DNA of 64,000 bases from Aphis gossypii (Eukaryota; Arthropoda; Insecta; Hemiptera; Aphididae): positions 29,967,213 through 30,031,212 of the forward strand of contig NC_065531.1 in assembly GCF_020184175.1 (NCBI RefSeq). The letters run 5' to 3'. The translations under genes and the position numbers were made by a program. Below, one piece after another: positions 36,501 through 49,077 of the stretch. Every line of letters starts with the position of its first letter. Position 1 is the stretch's first letter. The notes beneath the pieces were generated by a model that worked only from the letters and a program-made list of their open reading frames with translations, was not told the DNA's origin and ran no database searches.

Positions 36501-36659
36501 ATACTTTTTTGTAGACCGTTTTCGATTGTTGCGGTGGAGGGAGTGTGCATTACATGATATGCGTGCTATAAAACATAAAATAATAGTAATAATAATAATA
36601 ATAATAATAATATATATTAATATTATCCGATAAGATTTTATTCCGGAGCGTGTGAAAGA
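30571..36659 (+). other. Long intron continued
   Basis: AT-rich with no supported gene. Notable small features are a 51-bp TTAA-bounded inverted repeat at 32919-32969, a CAGTGGCGT-like word (CTAGTGGCGTGG) at 33364 with no partner, a tandem GTTGTATCGT pair near 33555, and an (AAT)n run at 36583-36610. Coding-like frames are absent. Confidence 0.4.
32919..32969. repeat. TTAA-bounded mini inverted repeat
   Basis: TTAACCC at 32919 and GGGTTAA ending 32969 face each other over 51 bases, with further partial pairing through CCACC/GGTG. TTAACCCTTTGA resembles ends of TTAA-targeting (piggyBac-like) elements. The duplicated word ACGATGTATTAA lies just upstream. Too short for a firm call. Confidence 0.3.
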
Positions 36660-37150
36660 AGGTTTTCAGTCACTTTACGGTCGGTGTTTATACACATATA
36701 TACACACCGACACCGGCGGCGTATCCGAGATGATATATACGTGTTGAGAATGACGAGAGAGAAAGAACTAGTGCGTGCGCGCTTGTACGATGTGTGTGAG
36801 AGAGATAGAGTGAGAAAGAAAACCCATTATGATGTGTGTCCTATATACGTATGCGTGTGTTGTACGAGCCGACAACGGATGATCGGAGGTGGCGGGGGGC
36901 GAGGAGTCTGTACCGGTGGTCCGGATGATAAGTCCTATTGTGTCAATTCTTCTCCCCCCTCCTTCCGCTGATCGATGTCGTTCGTGGACACGGGGCGTGG
37001 GGGTGAAGCATTGTTGCAGTCGTCATCGGTCTTGTCCGCGCGTATTATATATTATAGAGAGCAACGTACAGCACTGAGGTTTTGCCGACGACGACGACGA
37101 CGACCGCTCGCCGGGCACATTATTGTCCGCGAGCACCTTTCAGCGGCGCG
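36660..37150 (+). promoter_or_regulatory. GC-rich island with GAGA motifs
   Basis: A GC-rich patch in AT-rich surroundings. It includes GAGAGAGAAAG (36755-36765), GAGAGAGATAGAG (36798-36810), a G-rich run near 36889-36900 and (CGA)n at 37086-37105. Overlapping frames of 60-95 codons are low complexity. It is a candidate enhancer or alternative promoter; no start site is identified. Confidence 0.35.
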
Positions 37151-40034
37151 TTTAGGATTTTACAAAGAAGTGGAAGGGATGGTATTTGTGGCAATATTAA
37201 AATATAAGTATATACGTGTAGATGATTGTTATAAGATGTAGGGAAACGAATAGCTTGTAACTGTATCTCCTCCCTTCCCAAATGGTTTAAATACACCACC
37301 GATGGCGCATTTTTATAACATCTATAGTATATATCGTGAAATATATATTTACATCACCGGCTATATCAGCTATCGTATATAGGTTTAGCTGCACCTAATA
37401 CGATGTATATAGAGGGATGGCGGACGGATGATATGTATATTTTCATCCGCTTCAGCCATTTGTCCCGGTCCACTGATTTGCCCGTTCAAATTATCTATTG
37501 TGTATTCAAACATGATGTTTGATGTTTCGCGATAACTATATTTTCGATCATTATTTTCTGTATAGGTACATAAATCGTTTTTACCGGCATCAAAAGATTT
37601 TTGGAAAAACTTGAAATCTTTAACAAAAAAAAAACTTGTTCCGTACTCGCTCTCTCTCATCGCACGAATTTAATGTCTATGTACTAAGTACTTACGAGTT
37701 ATACGACTATCGACGCGAGCGATACTGACGGATTTTCTCCATTAAGTATGCATGCTTTACATCGGGTATTATAATAATATATACCTAAATAAGCTCCATC
37801 TAAGTACAGATTTGTTGGGATGAAGGTTTAAACTCTCGTCAATTCTTTTGTACGTTACATATTATATATAGTTAAGTATACAATATATAGGCCTCTTTGA
37901 AATGTTATTTTGATTACGCACCCTGTACTTAAAAGTCTTAACCCAAAGTTTGGTAAGAAAGTTTATCTATTATGCGTGTGTTTTGTTTTTTCGTTTAATG
38001 ATTTTTCTTTTTTGTAATGGAAATTGCTGAAAGCGATTAAAAATCGAGTATTCTAGTTGTAACTTATAATGATTAATAAAGTTCACAAATTCCTATAATA
38101 CACAAAAAATGAAAAATAAATATTTTAAAATATATAAAATAGTTTAAAAAAATTTTATCAAATTTTTATTCGTATTATCTAATTTATAAGTTGTATAAAC
38201 TATTTTTATTTTTCTCTCTTCCGCCGGGAAATAATCGTTTGGTGGGATACAATGTTCAAAATATTTTATGAATATAATATATTGTGCGGTTAAACTCAAA
38301 TAATCTATTTGCGTTATATCCTACGTTGGCGGTGGGTATAACAACAATAATAACGATATTCATTTGTCGGCGTCACGTCATCGGCGGATCAAAGGGTACA
38401 CATCGGCTTGTACAGAGTGCGTATGTTTTGACACGGGGTCGAATCTCCTTTTACTACGTTTTCATTCATATATTACATGCCTAAAGCCGCCGCAGCACGT
38501 ATCACTCAACCGTGAATTAAACCATCGTAAAAACATATATACCATAATAATAATAATACACCGCGACCGTACACGTCGAGTATATTATAATGTATAATAT
38601 ACTGCAACGCTGCACCCATATCACATATATAATATGTATATAATACACACGCATCGTATATACCGCGGTAATGTGCACTGCAGTAATAACGTTATGATGG
38701 TAATAATAATAATACTCTTGTCACTTTTCACGTATCGTATGTATGTATGCGTAGACAATATCAATGTATATTATAATATTTTGTACATCATAATAGTATA
38801 CTGGATCGGTAGACAGCCTGCAATATCACGTTTTATTTTATTCTCAATGTATTAGATCGTAGTCTATATATCAATGAGTATTCCGCCAAACGCGTGTGAT
38901 GCATCACGCGACGACAAAGGAACAAGGACGATTATCATACCATACTATATTACCATTCAAAGTATATAATGGATATAATGTACATATAGGCATTATTTTA
39001 TTATGTTATGTATACTTGCAACTGCACCGGGCCCTTTCCCCACCACCCCGAACGCCTTCGTTCGAGGATGCAACGCTGGAGCATATCTCCGTGTTTTTTT
39101 TTAGGGAGCGCGGGGTGGTGAGAGAGCTAATTCAACCCCGAGGAAATCCGATCGCCCGGACAATAATAGGCTTTGCGATGGAATTCCGCCGAATTCTCTT
39201 AACGGGCACACATACACAAATACTCTCGGGTCACCTTACGCGTCTCATACACGTATACGTACAAATTATGCGGTACGAGTGTCGGTGTTTTTTTGTAAAT
39301 TGAAAATCCGATCGCGTACATATGTATGTATAATATACCACACGCTGCGATCCGAACTCCACCTCCGCAAAAACACACAAATCGGTAACAGCAACAATAT
39401 AAATATATAATAAAATACAATAACGATCTCGAAAACGGCCGGGTACCGCCTCCGTATATTATACACATATATATATAATATATATATATATATGATACAG
39501 CCTTTTGAAGGGACCGCGGGCTCCAATACGATTGCCGTCTTGCCGCCGCCAACGCCACCGCACCGGTGCAGATGTGCGAAAACCGCTGACGCCAATATCA
39601 TTCTCTCTCTCTCTTTCATTCCACACACACATACACATATTATATATGTATCACGATGTTTTCGTGTGTACACGAGTTGCTAGTGTGTGTCTACACCGGC
39701 GGTGAGCAGCGTGTCTTTTAGGCGCCGCCGCCGTCGGCTACGATCGCTGTGTCGGCGCGGCTATGTTTATTATATATAATATTATGTGAATTTCGTATAT
39801 ACCGTGTATAGATAACACTCGAAGATTGTGTTTATAATATTATAACGCCTCTTTAAAATATGTTTTGCGGTTTTTTCGGCCGCCTATAATTGAAGTATAT
39901 ATACGTTAAAATAATATGTGCTTGGTCAATATACCAGCTCTATATAGTGTATTATTGCAACTGACTTCAATGCGTTTATTTCACAAGTATATGATATTGT
40001 TTTAAATAATTACCAACTATATATACTCAAAAAT
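37151..40034 (+). other. Long intron continued
   Basis: No supported gene. A less AT-rich patch at 38980-39230 and a CpG-rich patch at 39490-39770 are flanked by (TA)n (39470-39493) and (CA)n (39623-39640). The sequence GCACCCTGTAC at 37918-37928 resembles the right end of the MITE at 42301, but no left partner was found. Confidence 0.4.
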
Positions 40035-40620
40035 GCAGTGGCTTAACTACACGAGTAACTAACTAAAGGGGAGCGGAAAAATGATTTATTCATTAAAATC
40101 GAAACTATAACCTGCAGTTAACTGTTTGTTTTTACACAAGTCTTAAAACTCATAATTTTATGGCTTTAAAACAAATGGTGGGTATCTCGTACCTATATCG
40201 TTAAATAATATACTAAATACATAAGAGTTCATAAAAAAAGGTGCTATAAATTGTTCGAAAGAAAATATAAAATGATGATAATCCTATATAGGCCATAATA
40301 TGTGATAATAATTCATGAAACAATATCATTGCATTATTTTTTTAACAGTGCTTTAACGTTGACATTACCTCAACATTATATTATACAACACTCCTGTTGT
40401 GAAATAAAATATGTAGATAAACTATACTTACATATTATAAATTTATAAGTTATAGTTGTACAATAACTTGAGGAAAAATTTTTTTATCTCATAAATGTAT
40501 TTCATTCTTTCTTTACTAAAGATTATAATTCAGCACATTCTCTCCTAAAATTTCAAAGGTGCCACCTCCCTCCTTATCACACCAAAATTATGTCAGTGTA
40601 AGAGATACAACAATCGACTA
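40035..40620. mobile_element. Possible degraded DNA transposon
   Basis: CAGTGGCTTAACTACACGAG at 40037 followed by AAAGGGGAGCGG resembles the start of common insect hAT-like repeats. A segment near 40555-40600 (GGTGCCACCTCCCTCC, then ATTATGTCAGTG) resembles internal or terminal parts of such repeats. The two ends do not form a clean inverted pair, so boundaries and class are uncertain. Confidence 0.3.
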
Positions 40621-42300
40621 TAACCTGTTAATACCGCGTGTCGTAAAATGTTTGGTACACGCGTCGTATACATTGTAATAATATAATAATATAATATAGG
40701 TAAGTACAGTATTATGAATTATGATATTATATTATATATTACTACAGCCCCCCACGCGTGTTGGCTTCGTAGCTGCCCGCGGTACACGTATTATAATATT
40801 AAATTTAATAATATAGCGCGAGGTATCGGATTCGTGAACATTTTTATTAAGTCAATAATCCTGATCGTCTGCTGCAGCGGTAATCGATAATCGACGTTTA
40901 TTTTATGATATTTTGCGGTTTTATATTACCATATTATCACGAAACGCGACAGAACGTTTTATACATGTTATGATATAGTAATAAATGTCCATAGAAAGAA
41001 ATGTTATTATAACACAATTACGTGCACGATACTCACGTCAAAGTAAGATATGTATAGATACACGATAGACATTACTTTTATTTTACCCTGAGGTGTGCGG
41101 TTGATATGAACCCGGTTGAGATAATGATGTTTATTGGATCATTTAGAACGGATGAATCGTTATTAATTATTTTTCGTCGTTGTTTTTTTAATATTTTTAT
41201 TTATTAAACAGCTAAATTTACTCTCTGCGCGATGCATGGTTCTATATTATATAACCATACTATAATATGTGAGAAACTATATAGGTATAATACGACCATC
41301 ACAGTAGTGAATTAAAAACACACAATTATTTTTTTTAAGATGACGTGTGTTAATTTAAAATTTTACCTTAAAATTTGTTGTTTTTTTATGGGTAAGATGG
41401 TGTGTTTTTGAACAGACTTATTCCTAGGTCCTTTAAACTCTAACCCGGCGAGCTATATATTATATTATTATATAAAATACATGTCTTCATACTTATTTAA
41501 GAAGAAAAAACATAATAACATGCGATTACTATCGTTAGGAATACGAGAAAATAGTTAAATGTTGATGATCAGTGTGTGTATAATTGTGACTGTCCGTGGT
41601 AGTTTTCATTCATGTTTCACACGTGTTCTCGGAACTCGCCGACAAGCAATATAATATATTATTCAACATGTGTGTACAATAACCTTATATACATATATTG
41701 TAACTTGTTTTGAGTACGCGCGCGCCAACAAAAGAATACAAGTTACGACAACGACGAAAAAAAGAAACCGTGTAAAATCTAAAAGATATAATATAATTCC
41801 TATCGAACCTTCGATAATTATTTGTCGGATGTGAGCTATATGGAATTTAAATTATGTTTTCTCTTCATCGACGGTAAAATATATCGAAATCGACGTTTTC
41901 CATAACGACGTCGGCTTGATTAATTATATCACGCTTTGGTTGTAATTATTTTACTTTCTGGTAACTGTTTTACGTTTACTCGATAATATTATTCCTGTTT
42001 TATACTTTTTCTAAAACGCTCCTAAAACTCATCGGACAATAATTATTATTTTTTAACAATAAATTATTTATAATTTCGAAATAAAAATAGAAAATATAAA
42101 TTCGTTCAGTATGTTGATAAAATTCTGTGTCGGAATCGCTGGTCACAAAACTGCAGTTGAAGGGCGTCTTAAAAAACAATGTCGTCCGAGTATACTGCTA
42201 TATGAATTGATTGACAGTAGGTCATCACCCAAGTGACCTTTGGAATATACGAAAATCGATCGGGAAGACGAGAATGAAAAGCACTGTAATATTGGATATA
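40621..42300 (+). other. Long intron continued
   Basis: AT-rich, no gene recognised. Contains a palindromic pair AGGTCA (42219) / TGACCT (42234) with 9-base spacing, probably chance. The MITE at 42301 follows directly. Confidence 0.4.
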
Positions 42301-42597
42301 CGGGGTGCGGCGAAGTCGACTGCCGAGTTTTGAGGGGCTATTAAAAAACGAATAAGAAAAATTTAGAGAAAAGCATTTTTTAATTAAAATTAACAGGAAA
42401 TCCCATTTTTTAAATTAATTTTTTTAAAACGATATCAACTCATCGTTGTAGACGATCTCTGAAATTCACGAATGATTTTTGGCACGTTTAGATTGGTATG
42501 GACACGATTTCCTCTGCAGTGATTTTCTCTTTTAGTTCTACGGTATGGGGGTGGTAATAGGGATTAAACTCGTCGCAGTCGGCTCCACCGCACCCTG
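42301..42597. mobile_element. MITE with CAGGGTGCGG-type terminal inverted repeats (297 bp)
   Basis: The left end CGGGGTGCGGCGAAGTCGAC and the reverse complement of the right end CAGGGTGCGGTGGAGCCGAC match at 16 of 20 positions, and the similarity continues to GAGTTT. TA dinucleotides flank both sides (42299-42300 and 42598-42599), the expected target duplication of Tc1/mariner-related elements. There is no coding capacity. The long, well-preserved ends suggest a relatively recent insertion. Confidence 0.8.
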
Positions 42598-43599
42598 TAC
42601 ATAATATCTAGTGAAAATAAGACGCGTGTCGATGGGATTCTACCGTTTTTTATTTTTCTATACGTACGTCCTAAACCAACCTTCCAACTGTTAGTCGTGT
42701 ACACGGTTATTGTAATATATATATATTCGACACTCGTAGCACGTGTTTTGAGTTGGATTTTTTAAGAGCTCTCAATATTTTTAACCATACCAATACTAAT
42801 ATACAATTAGGTAAACTGTTAAAATATTCAATATGATATTATGTCGGGTCTGATTTATAATATTATATTATAGCGCGGTACATATATTATGAATAATATC
42901 AGCCACTGTTAAAACCGCACGCGCGCTCGCCGCTGCAAATCCCGGTTTTAACGATCGTCTCGTACGTTTCACACAATCGTTCAAAACGTAGTCCCATTAT
43001 GTATAGGATTCTGTAATAATAATATTATATATTATTATATGCTATGCTATGCTATTATTATTATTATTATGGCACACACGCGTGGCGGATTGGCTGACAA
43101 ATCAATCGACGTCGCATTGATTATTACGTTTAAGTCTCCCGTGTCCGGCCGGCGGTGGCGGCGCGACGCCCGGTCAAAAGAGACGGAACATTAAATCGCA
43201 AACGATTCGATAGGTATATACATAATAATAATATAATGGTAATAGTATGCACAGTATATAATACAATATAATTTGTTGTTTTACGTACGCGCCGATTGTG
43301 TTCGGGCCGCGTCGGTCGTAAAAACGAGGAATATAACACAAAAATTTATATTACTCTCGCAAACACCCGTCGTCGTCAACGTCGGTCGTGTTTATTATGC
43401 GCTGCAGACGTTTATTATAATAATTTAAAGGGGAAAAAAAACAGGAAAACCGTCGACTGATATACTTATTAATAATAATAATATAGAAACCAAAAACGTT
43501 TTGGGACGATACGTTCGAGTATATGATATTATAAAACGTGTGGTGTACACAATATTATTATAATATACGTAAAACGCAGCGGTCTCGTGAAAATATTGT
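42598..43599 (+). other. Long intron continued, rising GC content
   Basis: AT-rich at first, with a CpG-rich block at 42918-42970 and 43130-43170 and the pentamer ATGCT repeated near 43040. No gene is recognised. It leads into the GC-rich island that follows. Confidence 0.4.
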
Positions 43600-44540
43600 A
43601 TTATTTTAGCGGACTTCGGAGAGGTACGCGGCGGCGGCGGCGGTGGCGTCGCGACGCGGAGGAAAAGGGGGCCAATTAAAGCGTATTATTATTTTATTAT
43701 CGAGAAGACTGCAGCGGCGATGGGAAGAAACGCTCGCCGTAACCCCGCCGCCGCCCGTCACCGTCACCCCATCCCCCGTCGACCGTAATAACAATAATAA
43801 TATTATATACCATACGGCGGGTGTGCTCGCACACAGGCGCGCGCCGCGTATAATAGACGTTTTCCACCGGTGCGGTGCGTGTGTGCACTCCGTCTGAGCG
43901 TTGGAATGCGGCTCGGCGCAGCGGCTGACGGCCTTATATTAGCCGTGCGACGACGACGGTGTATTACGTATTATATGTAGACCGTCGGCGGGTGGGGGTG
44001 GGTGGTGGCGGTGGCCGTTTGTGCGCGCGCGGACAGGAAATTACCTGCTGCTCTCTGCCGCCGCCGCCGCCGCCGAAGAAATACCGTCCGATTTCACAGC
44101 CGGCGAGCGAGACGAGAAGCGAGAGAAAGAGAGCGAGCGAGAGAGACGGACGGACGCCGGTAATGACGCGTTTTCGACGACGGCCGCGTTGGTTTTCAAA
44201 ACCGACACGACGGACTGCGCGGCGGCGGCGGCGCTATACCATAATAATAATAATAATAATAATAATACCACCACGCCGGTAAGACCCGACGCGGAGAGGA
44301 GCACCCACCGCCGACGCCGCCGCCGCCGCCGGTGCAGCAGCACCGTTCACGTAAACGGCTTCATTATTATTTATAATAATAATATTATAATATGCGGCAT
44401 CGACGTCGCCGTCACTGTGCGACGCGGGTCATCGGGACGCCGCCGCCGTCGCCGTCACTGGTGTACGGTCGGTGGCGGCGGCGGCGGCGGCGTTCAATCC
44501 TTTTCGGAAACCCGACGAAAAAACTTATGGCGTTTAATTA
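43600..44540 (+). promoter_or_regulatory. Large GC-rich island with CCG/CGG repeats and GAGA cluster
   Basis: Nearly 1 kb of GC- and CpG-rich DNA in an AT-rich intron. It has triplet runs at 43628-43648, 44057-44077, 44217-44233, 44313-44335 and 44472-44495, and a GAGA-rich stretch at 44105-44150. An (AAT)n run lies at 44239-44270. Composition is like that of the promoter/5' leader at 17.6-18.6 kb. Frames of 60-180 codons open here in many phases because triplet repeats lack stops; they are Arg/Pro/Ala strings and not credible proteins. CGC|GTAAGT at 44715 and CCG|GTAAGA at 44279 could be donors of a non-coding first exon. I infer an alternative promoter or strong regulatory element. Confidence 0.45.
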
Positions 44541-47500
44541 CACTCGTTACGTGCGCGTAGCGCCGGTCGTCCTTTTTATTATTATTATATATTTTGTACA
44601 CGAAAAACATAAGACGCGGTGACTGCTCCTGTGTTGTTCGGCCGACGACGGCATGCGCGAAATTAAATAATAATATATATTTTTAGAAATCCGACTGAAG
44701 TGTTGCTTAATCGCGTAAGTTACACTCGAGGGATAAATTAGTATTATTGCTCTCCGATCCGAGGTTTTCACGATAAAAATAAAAATTAGAATAAACGTTT
44801 TGAGTCGACAATTATTATAAATTATGAATATTTTTTAGTTTATATATTTAGACTAATAATTACCGGTACACGTACAACCTAATATGGTAATAGGTATCAA
44901 AACTAGAGACTTTAAACCGACTTGTATGTATATGAATTTGAAGTTTTTTTTTATTATTATTAATGAATGGGATTTCGATATATTTTTTTGTCTGATATTG
45001 AAAGGTTGATTTTTACCATTAATTGAATTTGTTTTAAATATATTTATATAGCTTGTCTTTGTATAATTTATCAATGTCAAGTACTCGTAATAGTATCTTG
45101 TGTAGTCGAAAAGTTAAATTTGAAGGCAGTATTAAAACCAACTCACCATACTTGTTATTATTATTATTATAATTATTCGGTCCAATGGCTGCCGTGCGTG
45201 TGCCGTATGACAGCTGATAATTAAAATATTATTTTATATATTTCGTTATTTTTTACTCTCGAGTAGGTTACCACTATATACTCTGTAACGTATAATTATA
45301 TTGATATAAAATACAAAATCTAGTTTTTACGAAAAAAGTTTTTAAAAAGCTATGCTGTGGCCGTCACGCGATTTTTCTTAACATTATAAAATGTACATTT
45401 TTTTTGTTTAAATATGTAGAGAAAATATAATACGTACAACACGATGTATAGTATACATACAAACAAGTATATACTGTTATCTACGATATTTCACGACACT
45501 TTTACCGCGGTCGTATAATTTCATTACCACTTGAAACTCGTCTAAATACTTATTATAACGACAATTATTTGAACGGTAAAAAAAAGTACAAAGGTTCTAA
45601 ACGTGACTTTATAGATAATTATACAATATAATATGTTGTATAATAAAATATAGTAAATTTGTAAACGAATCGTTTATTCCAAAAACTCGTTTCACAATCT
45701 TACACATGTGAGTGCTGTTTTGTACTATACAGCGTGTACTCGCACATAAATATATATTTATACCATAACGTGTAATGAAATATTATAGCGATCCATTTAT
45801 TAGCTTGTGACGTTTCGTATATATTTATATGTATATAACATTATATATAATAACATCGGTGCAACAGCAGTCGAGCTGCAGTATTTGTTTTAAACATAGA
45901 TGTGAGAGAGGAACGCGTATCGTCTGCGACGGACGTACGTGACTGAGCGATCCCTCCACATTCACCCTCGTAACCCCTACCCCAAAACACTAACTTCGGG
46001 AAACCGTGTAAGTTCCAAACGCGTGACGGTCGTCCTGTTTCCGACAAGTTTAATCGACAACGTTTGTCATGAAAAAAAAAATGATGAGACTTTTCAATGC
46101 ATATACTCGCAGAAACGTATGCGCGTGCAATGTGCATGTATCCAGTGCAGTAGTAATACTATATATAACCACTGCAGTCTGCAATTATAGAGTGCGACTA
46201 AAACGGAATCGGACAAGTCTAATGATACATGTATAGTATATAATATACAGAGTGACAGTAATCGACCGTGACATTAAATGCGATACGGTTGCCGTTGCAG
46301 GTCGGTGGACATTCGATATCACTGACGCTCTTTAATTCCACACCGGTTCGAGAGTTTTCCTTATATTATTATGTACACACACACACACAAACACATATAA
46401 ATATATTATACCTAATAATCGTTTCGACGTGTTTTTTATAAAATATTTTTTGGGACGTTTTTTACCGTATTAGTTTGTATAATGTACATAATATTATAAT
46501 AATATATTGTATTTATATTATATACCATATACACGATAAATATCGTTCGACACATTAATTTTGATGCACGGCTACACGGAGATTCACGAAACGGGTTTCG
46601 GCTAAATCGGTTTGGAAATTTCGACTTAAAACCTCGTCGCTGCACCTGAAGAATTCCGATCGAAAGTAAGCTTATCGCGACCAAGGTCGAAACGAATGCG
46701 CATATTAATTATAATAAGTAATTTTTATTTTAGCTTCGTCGTCGTGGTTGACACTAAAAGCGACAGTAGTTATTTATCTAGTAGGTATATTATCTTGTAT
46801 CATATAATACAATCTTAACGCCGAGTAAAAATTGTCTCACCACCGTCCTATAGTCGCCTTACATCCATTATCTGTGACTAATGGTATTAATTATTATTTA
46901 TATATCTTATATTATACACATGGATACATAAGTACATAAAACACACACACGCGTGTTAGAACTAGACGAGTGATGCGTGATGCAGTTGACTTTGTATAGT
47001 GAGGTGTCTCTAGCGAACCATGGTCGACGAAAAATCGTCGAAGCGGATCGAGTACTTATATATTATTATGTATTATACACTATCCGGACGAATTAATTTT
47101 GAAAAAAAAAATAACAATACCAATTCAATTTGGGCTGTAAAACCGTTTTCCAATCTTTGTGCGTAACAAAAGCGAGTTCATAGTACACGAGATACGATTT
47201 TAAAAGTACATTGACTCGTTCTCGGCAAATTTTCCGATATAAACTTTAAAAAAAACGTGTGCGTAAAAAATCACTTTGTATTGCACTGTATCTTATAACA
47301 TGAAGTAAAAATGTATTATAATATATAAGAAATTGGACTAATTTACTATGATAATATATATCGCAGACAGCTGCAGCTGTATCGTAATACCTATGTTATG
47401 TGATCCACCATAATACATGCTATAATGCTATATGCTATCCGTTTGAGGTACCTATAATCATCATTTTACAAATTACAATAGACAAGCGACAGGCGTTCAA

Positions 47501-48648
47501 AGTATTAACGGTTTTTTCTTAAAAAAAAAAAAAAAAAAAAATGTAAATCGTTCATACTAAAAGAACCGGCATAATGTTACCCCCTCTCATTTACTCACCT
47601 TCAAATTCATCAAAATGGTCAATATCTATCAAAAAATATAAAACAATAATTTATTTACTATTTTAACAGCACATCTTTATCTATAGTTTTCTAAATTCTC
47701 CAATGGCCATGCCGTGGATATATATTAATAATATATATAATTTTATCTTTTATGAACGCACAAGATTATGTAGTTATATCTTTAATGGAGTTATTTGACC
47801 TATCATCAAACCTAAAGGTAAGATAATTATCTTGACTACCTCATTGTTTTTTACGATATTTCATTTTATAGGGAGTGATATAACTTTTTATGTTGAATAT
47901 TTTAAAATGCTTATAACTTTCTTAAAAATTAAAAGATCGTAAAGAAGCCCATGAGAAAGTACGAATAATATTCTTATCATTAAGTTTTTTTGATAGACCA
48001 TTTTCTTTATTATTAAAGAATATTATATTGAATTGGAACTGCTGAACATGATATTATGTCATATAAATTCAAATTGTTCGTCTTGTTTTGTAAAATGTTC
48101 TTGAAAGTGTAGGTATACCTATAATAAAGGTCCTTTGAGTATTTTTTTTTAATCATCGAAACTGACTAACTTTCAAAATACATTGCAATAAACTAATAAC
48201 TAATAAAATTATGTGATCGAATATAATATTATGATGTAAAATATTGTAAAATATAAGTAATATAATGTACAATATATATATGCATAATACATAATATAGT
48301 CTATATAACCTAACCGAGGAAGCGTTAAATGTTTTTTTAGGGAAACTTATTTTTTCCACCTCTCCCTTCCCCAAATGGCTCTTATGATTTTATTCTTATA
48401 TACATGACAAAATCTTTTTAACGATTTAGTATTAGGTACAGTAAATTGTATAGTTTAATTAATCAAAACTTTTTATTAAATTTTATTATTCACCACACGA
48501 GACCATTGCAACTTAAGTGCAAATATCACGGCAGAGTGAATTAACAACGAACAGATTCGTGGAATATTAATTTTCTTCGTAATTATAATGCAGACTTGTT
48601 AATTGTATTTGTATTACTAAAAAAAAAAAGTTATTTATTACTTTACTC
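44541..48648 (+). other. Long intron continued
   Basis: AT-rich, no supported gene. A mixed-composition patch at 45880-46330 contains GTGTAAGTTC (46004), a donor-like word. (CA)n is at 46375-46389 and a 21-base A run at 47521-47541. Confidence 0.4.
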
Positions 48649-48755
48649 AGTGCCACTTCGAGCCACCCTAATAAACATTAATTCAATTTGAGAAATTTCT
48701 TCTCGATTTTTTTTTAAAAAAAAAAAGCAAGAGGAAATTCAAAAATGGCACTTGG
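48649..48755. repeat. Imperfect fold-back sequence
   Basis: CAGTGCCACTTCG...AATTTCTTCTCGATTTTTTTTT on the left pairs imperfectly with AAAAAAAAAGCAAGAGGAAATT...ATGGCACTTG on the right. The centre is a T-run/A-run junction near 48720. It could be a small fold-back element or a long hairpin transcript. Confidence 0.35.
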
Positions 48756-49077
48756 CTAGCTGCAATAATTCTCATCGAAAATACGATATCGCATAGTTCG
48801 AACGACAAACAATTATAATAATAACTGCAATAAAAATAAAATACGCGTATCATACATATATTATATTACTATTAGAGAGAGGAAAAACGTCTAGACGACG
48901 ACAAGACGGGGGCTTTGACGAAATAAAGATTTAAAAAAACCATACTTGAAAAAAAAAACTAAAATACTCGTCTTATAATAATGTATGTTCCATATATATA
49001 TATATTACTAATATGCTGAATGTCGCCGGACTGCGTAAAGAGCAGTACGTCTTTTTAATACCACTTTAACGATTTTT

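Noticed and set aside
38425..38455. GGGGTCGAATCTCC resembling a tRNA T-arm
   Set aside because: No matching acceptor stem, D-arm or anticodon arm could be placed in the 60 bases upstream.
42219..42239. AGGTCA / TGACCT inverted half-sites as a nuclear receptor element
   Set aside because: The 9-base spacing is not a preferred EcR/USP arrangement, and a single occurrence is expected by chance.
44021..44560. 179-codon plus-strand frame with Ala, Asn, Arg and Gly runs, and several overlapping frames
   Set aside because: Triplet repeats lack stops in all phases. The predicted proteins are homopolymer runs without a domain.
46247..46335. Possible tiny MITE: CAGAGTGACAGT facing AGAGCGTCAGTG
   Set aside because: The ends need gaps to align, the flanks are not TA on both sides, and 86 bp is too short for a confident element.
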